Shown here: positions 38,714 through 46,976 of the stretch, piece after piece
How the letters are laid out: each line of letters opens with the position of its first letter
How positions within the stretch are numbered: the stretch's first letter is position 1
Source of the DNA: Desulfovibrionaceae bacterium
Lineage (GTDB): Bacteria; Desulfobacterota; Desulfovibrionia; Desulfovibrionales; Desulfovibrionaceae
Direction: 5' to 3'
DNA length: 64,000 nt
NCBI GenBank assembly: GCA_015709205.1
Contig: JACCQO010000003.1
Location: 1 to 64,000, forward strand
The notes under the pieces: model-generated
Seen by the model: only the letters and a program-made list of their open reading frames with translations
Databases searched by the model: none
Told to the model about the DNA's origin: nothing
Translations under genes and position numbers: made by a program

Positions 38714-38762
38714 CTGCACGCCGGGGTGCAGACGTGCACGCCGCTGGTGCAGCGTGCTGCAC
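38714..38762. promoter_or_regulatory. Cluster of five CTGCAC/GTGCAG/GTGCAC motifs
   Basis: CTGCAC at 38714, GTGCAG at 38726, GTGCAC at 38734, GTGCAG at 38747 and CTGCAC at 38757. The first two form a perfect inverted repeat with a six-base centre. Such a dense array suggests an operator for a dimeric regulator of one of the flanking genes. Confidence 0.4.
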
Positions 38763-38939
38763 GAGCGTGGCGGTGATGGGATTTCAATTTATTGGAATGA
38801 TGGATGTTTTTTCTTGGCATGCCCGCTGCTACGGTGCGGTGCGCCCGCCGCCGCCCGGACGGGAATCGGGCCAGCCTTTGGGCCAGCCGTCGGGAAGAAC
38901 GCTGGCCGGACGGTGCGCACACGCCAAGGATGCCGAACC

Positions 38940-39647
38940 ATGCAACGACTGCCTCTGCTCGTGGCCGTGACCCTGCTGTGCCTGTGCTCGGCCGCGCTGG
39001 CCCGCGCGCCGCATCGCACCCGCCCCTCGGGCCTGCACGCTGCCACGGCGGACCGGTCCGCCGCACGCGGCGGCTCCGGCGGGCTGCCCATGGATGTGTT
39101 GCCCATGGACATGCTCCCCATGGACATCACGGACGCGCAGCCCAACGGGCGCCCTGAGGCGGACGACCTGGACGATGACCGCGAGACGAACGGCGTTGCC
39201 GATGCAGCCGTCCTCGCGGGCGCACGCCCCCGCCCCGGCGGCAACGCCAGCTCCGGCGGAAACGTCCGCTCCGGCGGAAACGTCCGCTCCGGCGGAAACG
39301 TCCGCTCCGGCGGAAACGTCCGCTCCGGCCAAACCACCCCGGTCGCTCCCGCCCGGGCCGCGCGCACGGCCGACGCGGTGGCGCGCGACGCCGCCGGGAC
39401 ACGAGACGGCGCGTTTGCACAGCGGCTCCCGACGCGGCCGCGCCCGACCCCGCGCCTGCCCGCAACCGCACGGCAGCGCGCGGCCCTGCACGCCGCCGCG
39501 CCCAAGGCCCCCGTGCGCCTGCCCGCCGTGCTCGCGGCGCGCTGGCGCTGCCCGGGACTGTGGACCGACGCGGCCGCGGAAACGGCCGCGCGCACCCCGC
39601 GCACGCGCCCACATCCCGGCGCGCCGTGCGCGCCCTGGCGTTCCTGA
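38940..39647 (+). CDS. Exported low-complexity protein with GGNVRS repeats
   Basis: Protein of 235 residues with a clear signal peptide (MQRLPLLVAVTLLCLCSAALARA) and AAGGA nine bases ahead of the ATG. The mature part has three near-identical steps MDVLP, MDMLP, MDI at 51-63, an acidic patch (EADDLDDDRE), then four to five copies of GGNVRS at 106-130, and an Arg/Pro/Ala-rich C-terminal half. It is probably disordered and surface or periplasm located. I recognise no family. Several minus-strand frames overlap it, but none has a comparable start or signal sequence. It is divergent from flagellin and convergent with an ECF sigma gene. Confidence 0.6.
   Translation: MQRLPLLVAVTLLCLCSAALARAPHRTRPSGLHAATADRSAARGGSGGLPMDVLPMDMLPMDITDAQPNGRPEADDLDDDRETNGVADAAVLAGARPRPGGNASSGGNVRSGGNVRSGGNVRSGGNVRSGQTTPVAPARAARTADAVARDAAGTRDGAFAQRLPTRPRPTPRLPATARQRAALHAAAPKAPVRLPAVLAARWRCPGLWTDAAAETAARTPRTRPHPGAPCAPWRS
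39252..39323 (+). repeat. Four exact 18-base tandem repeats inside an exported-protein gene
   Basis: The unit TCCGGCGGAAACGTCCGC is repeated four times without change and encodes GGNVRS in frame. Diverged copies flank it. The identity of the units suggests recent expansion. Confidence 0.95.
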
Positions 39648-39710
39648 CCCGCGCCCGGCGGGCTCCGCCCAAAGCCCTTGCGCCGGGCGGGCCGGTGCCG
39701 CCGCCGCGTG

Positions 39711-40532
39711 CTATCCGGCGGTGCGCCGCGGCAGGGCCTCCGCGTCCGCACCCGGGGCGCCGTGGCCGCGCTCCTGGCGCGCCCGGGTCGAACGCAGTCG
39801 GGCCAGGGCCGCATCGCGGTGGCTGCGTACGGTCTGCGGGGCCACGTCCAGGAAGCGGGCGATGCCCAGGGTATTCATGTTTTCCAAATGATAGAGGCGC
39901 AGCACCTGGCGCTGGCGGGAGTCCAACTCGCCGGGCCCCAGGGCCAGCAGCGCCCGGCAGGCCGCCTCGGACGGGCGCACGGTCGCGTCCTCATAGTGCG
40001 AGGGGCTGCTGCCGCAGGCCCGGTCGCGGAGGTGGTCCATGGCCGCGGAATGAGCCACCACGCACAGCCAGGTGCGCAGCGAGCCGCACTGCGGGTCGTA
40101 GGTGGCCAGGAGGCGGTGCTCGGTGCCCAGCAGGCGCAGGAGCACCTCGCGGGCCACGGCCTCCACGTCCTGTCCGTTCGCCGCGCCGCCCGCCCCGGCC
40201 CCGGCGCGGCCCTGCCCCGGGGTGCGACCCTCGGAGCGCGGCCCCTTGCGGCCGTGGCCCGCGCCCTGCGGGGCGGACGCGCCGCGGTGCGCCAGGGTCC
40301 AGCGCACGGCCGCGCGCACCACGTCCCGCGCGATCTCCATGAGTGCGGCCAGGGCCTGCGCATCGCCCGCCAGGCAGGCGCGCGTGTCCACGGCCTGCCC
40401 GGCCCGCGCAGGCACGGCCCCGGGCCCGGGCAAGCCCGCTGCTTCCGGTGCGCCGACCGCGCCGCCTGCTTCCGTTCGTAGCCCGTCCCTCTCCCCGCCC
40501 GGCGCGGGCAAGGGGCGCGTGTCGCCTCGCAT
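39711..40532 (-). CDS. ECF-type RNA polymerase sigma factor with an inserted linker
   Basis: Protein of 273 residues. The start at 40532 has GGGAGG seven bases upstream. Sigma region 2 is split: helices at 55-82 (LAGDAQALAALMEIARDVVRAAV) and 121-172 (DVEAVAREVLLRLL, GSLRTWLCVVAHSAAMDHLRDRA), with a 38-residue Gly/Ala/Arg-rich insertion between. Sigma region 4 lies at about 203-248 (LDSRQRQVLRLYHLENMN, IARFLDVAPQTVRSHRDAALARLR). The Gly/Pro-rich N-terminal 50 residues are also unusual. No membrane anti-sigma factor is adjacent; the zinc-finger protein at 29462 is a distant candidate. The gene is divergent from a CpxRA-like pair. Confidence 0.85.
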   Translation of the reverse strand: MRGDTRPLPAPGGERDGLRTEAGGAVGAPEAAGLPGPGAVPARAGQAVDTRACLAGDAQALAALMEIARDVVRAAVRWTLAHRGASAPQGAGHGRKGPRSEGRTPGQGRAGAGAGGAANGQDVEAVAREVLLRLLGTEHRLLATYDPQCGSLRTWLCVVAHSAAMDHLRDRACGSSPSHYEDATVRPSEAACRALLALGPGELDSRQRQVLRLYHLENMNTLGIARFLDVAPQTVRSHRDAALARLRSTRARQERGHGAPGADAEALPRRTAG

Positions 40533-40744
40533 GGCTGCCTCCCGTGAATGACCGATGTTCTGGTTCCATGATTTGCATGCAGGCAACCGGCCCGATTCAT
40601 TCAAGCCCTGTTCAAGTTTTCTTCGCTACCGCAAAGTTCCTTAAGCAATCTTTAGTTTCTTCTCTTCGGCCCATGGTGTTATTCTTGCATCGCCCGGGCG
40701 GCACTGGACACGCGGGCATTTCATCCCCAGAACGGAAAGCGCCT

Positions 40745-41485
40745 ATGGACTCCATCTGCATCATCGACGACGATCCTGAACTGTGCGCCCTGCTCGAGGA
40801 GTACCTCGAGCCCGAGGGTTTCAGCGCATGTTGCCGGTACACGGGCCGGGAAGGGCTCGAATGCGCCCTGACCGGCGAATGCGACCTGGTCATCCTGGAC
40901 GTGAGCCTGCCGGACATGAACGGCTTCGAGGTCCTTTCGCGGCTGCGCGCCAAAACGCAACTGCCCGTGCTCATGCTCACGGGCCGCGCCGAGGACGTGG
41001 ACCGCATCGTCGGCCTGGAGATGGGCGCCGACGACTACCAGCCCAAGCCCTTCGTGCCCCGCGAACTGCTCGCGCGCATCCGCACCATCCTGCGCCGCAC
41101 GCGCCAGACCCCGCCCGAGGACGACCGGCGGCGCATCCAATGTGGCGACCTGCTCGTGGACCGGGCCGCCCGCACCGCGCTGCTCGGCGGCGAGTCCCTG
41201 CCCCTGACCAATGCGGAATTCACCATGCTCATGCTCCTGGTGCGCGCCGACGGCGCGGTGGTCAGCCGCGAGGACATCTCCCTGGCCGCCCTGGGCCGCC
41301 CCCTTTCGGCCTACGACCGCTCCATCGACGTGCACATGAGCAACCTGCGCCGCAAGCTCGGCCCGGGCACGGACGGTTCCCCGCGCATCGGCACCGTGCG
41401 CGGCGCGGGCTACTACTACGTGGCCTCACCCGGCAGCGGGACCGAGGGCGCGGACGACGACGCCACCGGAGGGGGGGCGGCATGA
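40745..41485 (+). CDS. OmpR/CpxR-type response regulator
   Basis: Regulator of 246 residues: receiver with Asp52 (VILDVSLPDMNG) and the YQPKP lysine, then a winged-helix DNA-binding domain (LLVDRAARTALLGGESLPLTNAEFTMLMLL, SRSIDVHMSNLRRKLGP-like segment, IGTVRGAGYYYV). GGAAAG precedes the ATG. The open frame continues 134 codons upstream but only this start gives a receiver N terminus. The receiver and wing sequence are CpxR-like, and the next gene, overlapping by four bases, is a CpxA-like kinase. Envelope stress is the usual CpxRA input; here that is inference only. Confidence 0.93.
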   Translation: MDSICIIDDDPELCALLEEYLEPEGFSACCRYTGREGLECALTGECDLVILDVSLPDMNGFEVLSRLRAKTQLPVLMLTGRAEDVDRIVGLEMGADDYQPKPFVPRELLARIRTILRRTRQTPPEDDRRRIQCGDLLVDRAARTALLGGESLPLTNAEFTMLMLLVRADGAVVSREDISLAALGRPLSAYDRSIDVHMSNLRRKLGPGTDGSPRIGTVRGAGYYYVASPGSGTEGADDDATGGGAA

Positions 41486-43113
41486 AGGTCTGGGTGCTGC
41501 GCGTCGTGGTCTTCGTGCTCATCGCCGCGGGCGGTGCGGCCCTGACCATGTTCGTGACCAGCCGCGTGCTGGAGATCGGCCCCCTGGCCGAACACTGGAG
41601 CGAGCACCGCGCGCGCGAACTGCGCACCACCGGCACCATGCTCGCGGCCTGGGCCGCCTCGGACCGGGCCGACAAGATCCGCTCCTTCCTGGGCGACACT
41701 GCGGCCACCGGCGTGCGCTACTACCTCTTCGACGCCGGGGGCCTGTGCGTGGCGGGCGACACGCCCACCCGGGGCGTGCTCGAACGCGCCCGCCTGCTCG
41801 ACGCGACCACCACCTTTTCCGCCGACCCCTTCCCGCCTCCGCCGGACAGGGCGCACACGCACACCGAGGCCGTATCCTTCACCGGACTGGACGGCCGCCC
41901 CTACGCCCTGGCCGTGCATCTGATGCCCCGGGCCATGCCCGGCCCGCCGCCCATGAAGTGGGCCCTGCTGGCCCAGTGCACCGGGCTGGTCCTCGCCGTG
42001 CTCGTGCTCGCCCTGCTCGTGCGCATGACCGACGGCCCGGCGCGCGAGGTGCGCCAAGCCATCCGGCGCCTGTCGCGCGGCGACCTGGACGTGCGCCTGG
42101 ACGCGGCCATGGAGCGCCGCGGCGACGCCCTGGCCCGCGTGGCCGGGGAATTCAACGCCATGGTCGAGTCCCTGGCCAACCGGCACCGCGAGCAGCACCT
42201 GCTCTTCGGCGAGATCTCCCACGAGATGCGCACGCCCCTGTCGCGCCTGGCCCTGGCCGCGGAAATGGCCCGCGGCGGAGGCGACGAGCGCTCCATCCGC
42301 CTGCTCGAACTCGTGCGCCGCGACACCGAGCGCCTCGACGGCCTGGCGCGCCAAATGCTCGCCCTGGCGCGCATGGAGCACCACGCGGGCGAACGCGCGC
42401 CCGTGGACCTGGGCGTGCTGCTGGAGGAGCTGGCCGAGACCTGCTCCTTCGAGGCCGCGGGGCATGGCCGCGCCGTGGTCGTGGAGCGCGACGCGGGCTG
42501 CGGCGCGTGCATGGTCCTCGGCGACCGCGAACAGCTTTCGAGCATGGTCGAAAACGTGCTGCGCAACGGCGTGCGCCACACGCCCCGGGGCTCGTGCGTG
42601 CACGTGCGCCTGGAGGAGCAGGAGCACGCCGGACGGCCCATGGCCGTGGTCCACGTGCGCGACTCGGGCGCAGGCGTGCCCGAGGAGGAATTGGCGCGTA
42701 TCTTCGAGCCCTTCTACCGCGGCTCGGCCTGCGCCGGAAACGACGACGACCCCGCTGTGGGGCCGGGTGCGGGAACGGGCGATCCAGGCGGCCCCACGGG
42801 CGGCGCGGGCCTGGGCCTGGCCATCGCGCGCCACGTGGCCGTGGCCCACGCCGGGCGCATCTCCGCGCGCAACGTGCCCCAGGGCGGCCTGGAAGTGGTC
42901 ATCCGCCTGCCCCTGGCCTCGGCCGCCTCGGACGACGACGACGTCGCCGGGCGCCGCGCCGCCGAGCCGGACCCGACCGATTCCGGCGCGCCTTCCGGCC
43001 CGGCCTCCCGGCCCCAAAAGCCGCACCAGGACCCGCCGCACAGCCCGGCCCGCTGCCGGGCGGCCGACCTGCTGCGCACCGCGCACGGCCGGCGTTTCAA
43101 GGCCACGGCCTGA
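41482..43113 (+). CDS. CpxA-like membrane sensor histidine kinase
   Basis: Kinase of 543 residues, translationally coupled to the regulator by an ATGA overlap. Membrane helices at about 5-27 and 160-180 enclose a 130-residue periplasmic sensor. HAMP and HisKA follow, with His247 in GEISHEMRTPLSRL, and then HATPase (MVENVLRNGVRHTP, RDSGAGVPEEEL, IFEPFYRG, GAGLGLAIA). A Gly/Asp-rich loop of about 25 residues interrupts the ATP lid region, and the protein ends with a 60-residue Pro/Arg/Asp-rich tail that CpxA lacks. The gene pair is followed by a long non-coding gap. Confidence 0.93.
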   Translation: MKVWVLRVVVFVLIAAGGAALTMFVTSRVLEIGPLAEHWSEHRARELRTTGTMLAAWAASDRADKIRSFLGDTAATGVRYYLFDAGGLCVAGDTPTRGVLERARLLDATTTFSADPFPPPPDRAHTHTEAVSFTGLDGRPYALAVHLMPRAMPGPPPMKWALLAQCTGLVLAVLVLALLVRMTDGPAREVRQAIRRLSRGDLDVRLDAAMERRGDALARVAGEFNAMVESLANRHREQHLLFGEISHEMRTPLSRLALAAEMARGGGDERSIRLLELVRRDTERLDGLARQMLALARMEHHAGERAPVDLGVLLEELAETCSFEAAGHGRAVVVERDAGCGACMVLGDREQLSSMVENVLRNGVRHTPRGSCVHVRLEEQEHAGRPMAVVHVRDSGAGVPEEELARIFEPFYRGSACAGNDDDPAVGPGAGTGDPGGPTGGAGLGLAIARHVAVAHAGRISARNVPQGGLEVVIRLPLASAASDDDDVAGRRAAEPDPTDSGAPSGPASRPQKPHQDPPHSPARCRAADLLRTAHGRRFKATA

Positions 43114-43596
43114 CCGGCGGCCGCCCGGCCCGGCAAAACGTTTCGGCCCCCCGCCCGGGCCTCCGATCTCCCCGATCCGCTCCGCCGTCTCCCCGATCCG
43201 CACCCCACGCCTCCCCGACGGGCCAGGCATTGCGTGCTGTCGCGCCGCTCACGCCTTTGCGGCGCACCGTGATTCCCCGCCGCGCTCCGCCCTGCCCCGC
43301 CACCCCTTCGATCCAGGCCCGGCGCGCCTTGGCGGCCGTGCTGCCGGCGCCGCCGCCAACCACGTGACAATCCCGTTAAATATTATCAACCCGCTTTTCC
43401 CCCCGGCCATAACGGGTTATAAATAATCGGAATTTTAACCCCTGGCTTGCCGCGCGCAAGAAACTTCAAAAAAATCAGCCGTGAAGAGCGCAAAAAAAAC
43501 ATTGCGCCGCATCTCGAAAGGTATCTAATGGAAATCGTTTCCCCAAAAGACCGGACACATTCCCGCCCGCACGGGGACGGGACCGGAGGTGACGAC
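43114..43596. other. Intergenic region ahead of the glycogen operon
   Basis: A 483-base gap. The first half is C-rich with two imperfect copies of CTCCCCGATCCGC (near 43168 and 43189). Bases 43370-43440 are AT-rich and include an inverted repeat AACCCG/CGGGTT around a C-rich centre and TTATAAATAAT, the probable promoter zone of the glycogen operon. Bases 43447-43596 are open in the operon's frame but probably untranslated leader. No separate gene seen. Confidence 0.5.
43442..43458 (+). promoter_or_regulatory. Weak candidate sigma-54 promoter of the glycogen operon
   Basis: CTGGCTTGCCGCGCGCA has GG and GC separated by ten bases and keeps CTGGC and GCA of the consensus, but the -12 TT is missing. 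In GC-rich DNA such matches arise by chance, so this is only a candidate. Confidence 0.2.
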
Positions 43597-45684
43597 ATGA
43601 CCCGCTTCGACCGGCAAGCCTGCGTGAACACGGAAGTGGCCCTGCGCGCCGAATGGCTGGATACCAACGGCCTCGGCGGCTATGCCTCCTCCACGATCCT
43701 CGGCTGCCACACCCGCAAGTACCACGGCCTGCTCGTGGCCGCCCTGGACAACCCCAAGGGCCGCTTCGTGCTGCTCTCCAAGCTGGAGGAAGTCCTGGTC
43801 ATCGACGGCCGCGAGTTCCATCTTTCCACCAACAAGTACCCCGGCGTGTTCCACCCCACGGGCCACAAGTACGTGCAGGAAGTGGAGCAGGACCTCTGGG
43901 TCAGCAAGCTCTTCCGCATCGGCGACGTGCTGCTGCGGAAGAGCGTGCTCATGGTCCAGGGCGAGAACACCGTGCTGGTGTGCTACGAATTGCTCCAGGG
44001 CCCGGCGCGCCGCCCCGCGCCGCGCAGCGCCCCTCCGGCCCAGAAGGCCCCCACGCGCACGCCCGTGACGACCGCATGGCCCGAGCCCGAGCACGGCATC
44101 ACCCTGCAGCTGGCCCCGTTGCTGGCCTTCCGCTCCATCCACGCGCTCACGCGCGAGAACATGGCCCTGCGGCCCAAGACCTTTCCGGAAAGGAACGGCT
44201 GCAAGATCGAGCCCTACGAGGGGCTGCCGCCGCTGCACATGGGCACCAACCGGCGCTCCATGTTCTACCCCGGCCCCAAGTGGTACAAGAACTTCGAATA
44301 CCTCAAGGAACTGCGCCGCGGCTTCCCCCACCAGGAGGACCTCTTCTGCCCCGGCGTCTTCGAGCTGCACCTGGAAAAGGGCAAGCCCGTGGTCTTCGGC
44401 GCGTCCGTGGCGCCCCTGGGCCAGCTGGAACGCAAACGCAAGACCGAGATCGCGCGCCGCGAGGCCGAGCTGGAACGCTGCGCCGCGCGCAATGCGCACC
44501 TTGCGCGCCTGAAGTACTACGCGGGCCAGTTCCTGATCACCAACACGGAGAAGATGCCCTCGGTCATCGCCGGGTACCACTGGTTCGGCGAATGGGGCCG
44601 CGACACCATGATCGCCCTGCCCGGCCTGGCCTTCCATTCGGGCCGCCTGGAATTCGGCGCGCGCGTGCTCGCGGGCTTCGCGGCCCTGGAGCGCGACGGG
44701 CTGCTGCCCAACTTCCTGGCCCAGGAGTCCGCGGACGCGGCCTACAACTCCGTGGACGCCTCGCTCTGGTTCTTCTGGACCGTGCAGCAGTTCCTGGCCG
44801 CCGGGGGCGATCGGAAGTTCGTGCTCCAGCGCCTCTACCCGGCCCTGCGCTCCATCGTGGCCGCGCACCTGGACGGCCGCGTGCCCCTCTGCGGCCTGGG
44901 CGACGACGGACTGCTCTACGCCGGGACCCCGGACACCCAGCTGACCTGGATGGACGCCAAGGCCCACGGCCGCCCGGTGACCCCGCGCCACGGCGCGGCC
45001 GTGGAGATCAACGCCCTGTTCCACAACGCCCTGCGCCTGTTCCTGGAGCTGGCCGGGCAGGCCGGGGCCTCCGGGCGCTCGGGCTCCTCAGCGCCCGGGG
45101 GCCGGGACGCCGACCTGGCCGGGCGCGCCGCGGCCGCGGCCGAGCGGCTGGCCACGGTCTTCGTGCCGGCCTTCTGGAACAACGAGGACGGATGCCTGTG
45201 CGATCTGGTCAACGACCGCGGCCGCGACCACGCCATCCGGCCCAACCAGATCTTCGCCGTCTCGCTGCCGCACTCCATGCTCGACGAAGAACAGATGCGC
45301 GCCGTGGTGCGCACGGTGCAGGCCCACCTGCTCACGCCCTACGGCCTGCGCACGCTTTCGCCGCGCAGCCCGGACTACGTGCCGTTCTACGAGGGCGGCC
45401 CGGACCAGCGCGACGCCGCCTACCACCAGGGCATGGTCTGGCCGTGGCTCTCCTGCCACTTCGCCGAGGCCCTGCTGCGCCAGGCCCACGACCGCGCCGG
45501 GGCCACGGCCTTCCTGAAGAAGCACTTCAAGCCCATCCTCGCGGAATTCCCCCTCAATTTCGGGATCACCTCCATTCCGGAAATCTACAACGGCAACCCG
45601 CCCTACATTCCCAAGGGCGCCATCGCCCAGGCCTGGTCCGTGGCCGAGGCGATCCGGTTGCACAAGGTGCTGGGAGGCCGATGA
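43597..45684 (+). CDS. Glycogen debranching enzyme (amylo-alpha-1,6-glucosidase)
   Basis: Enzyme of 695 residues that hydrolyses alpha-1,6 branches. The N-terminal GDE_N domain is clear (EWLDTNGLGGYASSTILGC, RKYHGLLVA), and the (alpha/alpha)6 catalytic domain begins near residue 310 (GYHWFGEWGRDTMIALPGL) with later motifs (NALFHNALRLF, AYHQGMVWPWLSCHFAEALL). I chose the start at 43597 because GGAGGTGA precedes it at ideal distance; an ATG at 43528 with AAAGG is the alternative. It overlaps the next gene by four bases, the first of a tightly coupled glycogen operon. Confidence 0.93.
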   Translation: MTRFDRQACVNTEVALRAEWLDTNGLGGYASSTILGCHTRKYHGLLVAALDNPKGRFVLLSKLEEVLVIDGREFHLSTNKYPGVFHPTGHKYVQEVEQDLWVSKLFRIGDVLLRKSVLMVQGENTVLVCYELLQGPARRPAPRSAPPAQKAPTRTPVTTAWPEPEHGITLQLAPLLAFRSIHALTRENMALRPKTFPERNGCKIEPYEGLPPLHMGTNRRSMFYPGPKWYKNFEYLKELRRGFPHQEDLFCPGVFELHLEKGKPVVFGASVAPLGQLERKRKTEIARREAELERCAARNAHLARLKYYAGQFLITNTEKMPSVIAGYHWFGEWGRDTMIALPGLAFHSGRLEFGARVLAGFAALERDGLLPNFLAQESADAAYNSVDASLWFFWTVQQFLAAGGDRKFVLQRLYPALRSIVAAHLDGRVPLCGLGDDGLLYAGTPDTQLTWMDAKAHGRPVTPRHGAAVEINALFHNALRLFLELAGQAGASGRSGSSAPGGRDADLAGRAAAAAERLATVFVPAFWNNEDGCLCDLVNDRGRDHAIRPNQIFAVSLPHSMLDEEQMRAVVRTVQAHLLTPYGLRTLSPRSPDYVPFYEGGPDQRDAAYHQGMVWPWLSCHFAEALLRQAHDRAGATAFLKKHFKPILAEFPLNFGITSIPEIYNGNPPYIPKGAIAQAWSVAEAIRLHKVLGGR

Positions 45685-46976
45685 TGCGTGCACTCATGTT
45701 CGGATGGGAGTTCCCCCCGCACATATCCGGGGGGCTGGGAACCGCCTGCCAGGGCATCACCCGCGGCCTGGCCGCCCAGGGCGTGGACGTGACCTTCGTC
45801 CTGCCGCGCCTGGACGCCGAGATCGGCGGGGCCGACCACCTGCGCCTCATGGGCGCCAACCGCGTGCGCGCGCGCGTGGGCGTGCGCGAGATCGTGGAGC
45901 TGCGCGAGCGCATCCGCGTGCTCGAGGTGCTCTCGCCGCTCCGGCCCTATCTCACGGACCGCGAGTACCGGAGCCTGCTGGAGCGCGACCAGCACCTGAC
46001 CCTGGAGGCCCTGGTCGCGGAGGTCAACAACGACTTCTCCGGCGGCTACGGGACCAACCTCATGGAGGAAGTCCTGCGCTACAGCATCGTGGCCGCCTAC
46101 ATCGCGGACGTGGAGCCCCACGACGTGATCCACGCCCACGACTGGATGACCTATCCGGCGGGCATCGAGGCCAAGCGCGTCTCGGGCCGCCCCCTGGTGG
46201 TGCACGCCCACGCCCTGGAGTTCGACCGCAGCGGCGAGCACGTCAACCAGACGGTCTACGACGTGGAGCGCGCCGGGTTCGAGGCCGCGGACCGGATCAT
46301 CGCGGTCTCCAGCTTCACCAAGGACACCATCGTGGCCCGCTACGGCATCCCGCCCGAAAAGGTCCGCGTGGTGCACAACGCGGTCTCCAAGGAGCGCCGC
46401 TTCGGCGAATTGCGCCTGACGCGCGCGCTCAAGGAGAAGATCGTGCTCTTCCTGGGCCGCGTGACCTTCCAGAAGGGCCCGGACTACTTCGTGGAGGCCG
46501 CGGCCAAGGTCCTGGCCAACCGGCGCGACGTGCGCTTCGTCATGGCCGGGTCCGGGGACATGTTCCCGCGCATGGTCGAGCGCATGGCCGAACTGCGCCT
46601 GGAGGACCGCTTCCACTTCACCGGCTTCCTGCGCGGCGCGGACGTGGAGCGGCTCTACGCCATGAGCGATCTCTACGTCATGCCCAGCGTGTCCGAGCCC
46701 TTCGGCATCACGCCGCTGGAGGCCATGGTCTACAACGTGCCGATCATCGTCTCCAAGCAGTCCGGCGTGGCCGAGGTCCTGGACAGCGCCGTGAAGATCG
46801 ACTTCTGGGACGTGGACAGGCTCGCGGACAGGATCGAGGAGATCATTTCCGATCCGGCCCTGGCCCACGAACTGGCCGAACGCGGAGCCGAGACGCTCAA
46901 GAACATCAAGTGGGAGATCGCGGGCGAGCGCGTGCTCGCCGTCTACCGCGAACTCGTGGAGGAGGTGCACCGATGA
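45681..46976 (+). CDS. GT4-family glycosyltransferase (glycogen synthase-like)
   Basis: GT-B glycosyltransferase of 431 residues. It opens with MFGWEFPPHISGGLGTACQG, the nucleotide-sugar synthase type of glycine loop, and has HAHDWMTYPAG, FLGRVTFQKGPDYFVEA and the donor-binding SVSEPFGITPLEAM motif near the C terminus. The start ATGATG overlaps the debranching enzyme stop. Position in the operon suggests alpha-glucan or maltosaccharide synthesis, but GT4 enzymes vary widely and the donor (ADP- or UDP-glucose) cannot be read with certainty. It overlaps the GH57 gene by four bases. Confidence 0.88.
   Translation: MMRALMFGWEFPPHISGGLGTACQGITRGLAAQGVDVTFVLPRLDAEIGGADHLRLMGANRVRARVGVREIVELRERIRVLEVLSPLRPYLTDREYRSLLERDQHLTLEALVAEVNNDFSGGYGTNLMEEVLRYSIVAAYIADVEPHDVIHAHDWMTYPAGIEAKRVSGRPLVVHAHALEFDRSGEHVNQTVYDVERAGFEAADRIIAVSSFTKDTIVARYGIPPEKVRVVHNAVSKERRFGELRLTRALKEKIVLFLGRVTFQKGPDYFVEAAAKVLANRRDVRFVMAGSGDMFPRMVERMAELRLEDRFHFTGFLRGADVERLYAMSDLYVMPSVSEPFGITPLEAMVYNVPIIVSKQSGVAEVLDSAVKIDFWDVDRLADRIEEIISDPALAHELAERGAETLKNIKWEIAGERVLAVYRELVEEVHR

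Larger units (their letters stand above)
38477..38939. other. Divergent regulatory region of flagellin and an exported protein
   Basis: A 463-base gap without a gene. Bases 38570-38640 are an AT-rich tract upstream of the flagellin promoter that could act as an UP element. It contains an inverted repeat ATGATATT (38594-38601) / AATATCAT (38614-38621). Further right are a hairpin with a T run (38645-38670) and a cluster of CTGCAC/GTGCAG motifs (38714-38762). Confidence 0.6.

Noticed and set aside
39252..39323. Could the 18-base repeats be a CRISPR array?
   Set aside because: Units are directly adjacent with no spacers and stay in one reading frame.
38789..39814. Minus-strand open frames opposite the exported repeat protein
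   Set aside because: They have poor starts and Arg/Ala/Pro-rich translations, and the repeat DNA is open in several frames. The plus frame has a signal peptide and a well-placed ribosome binding site.
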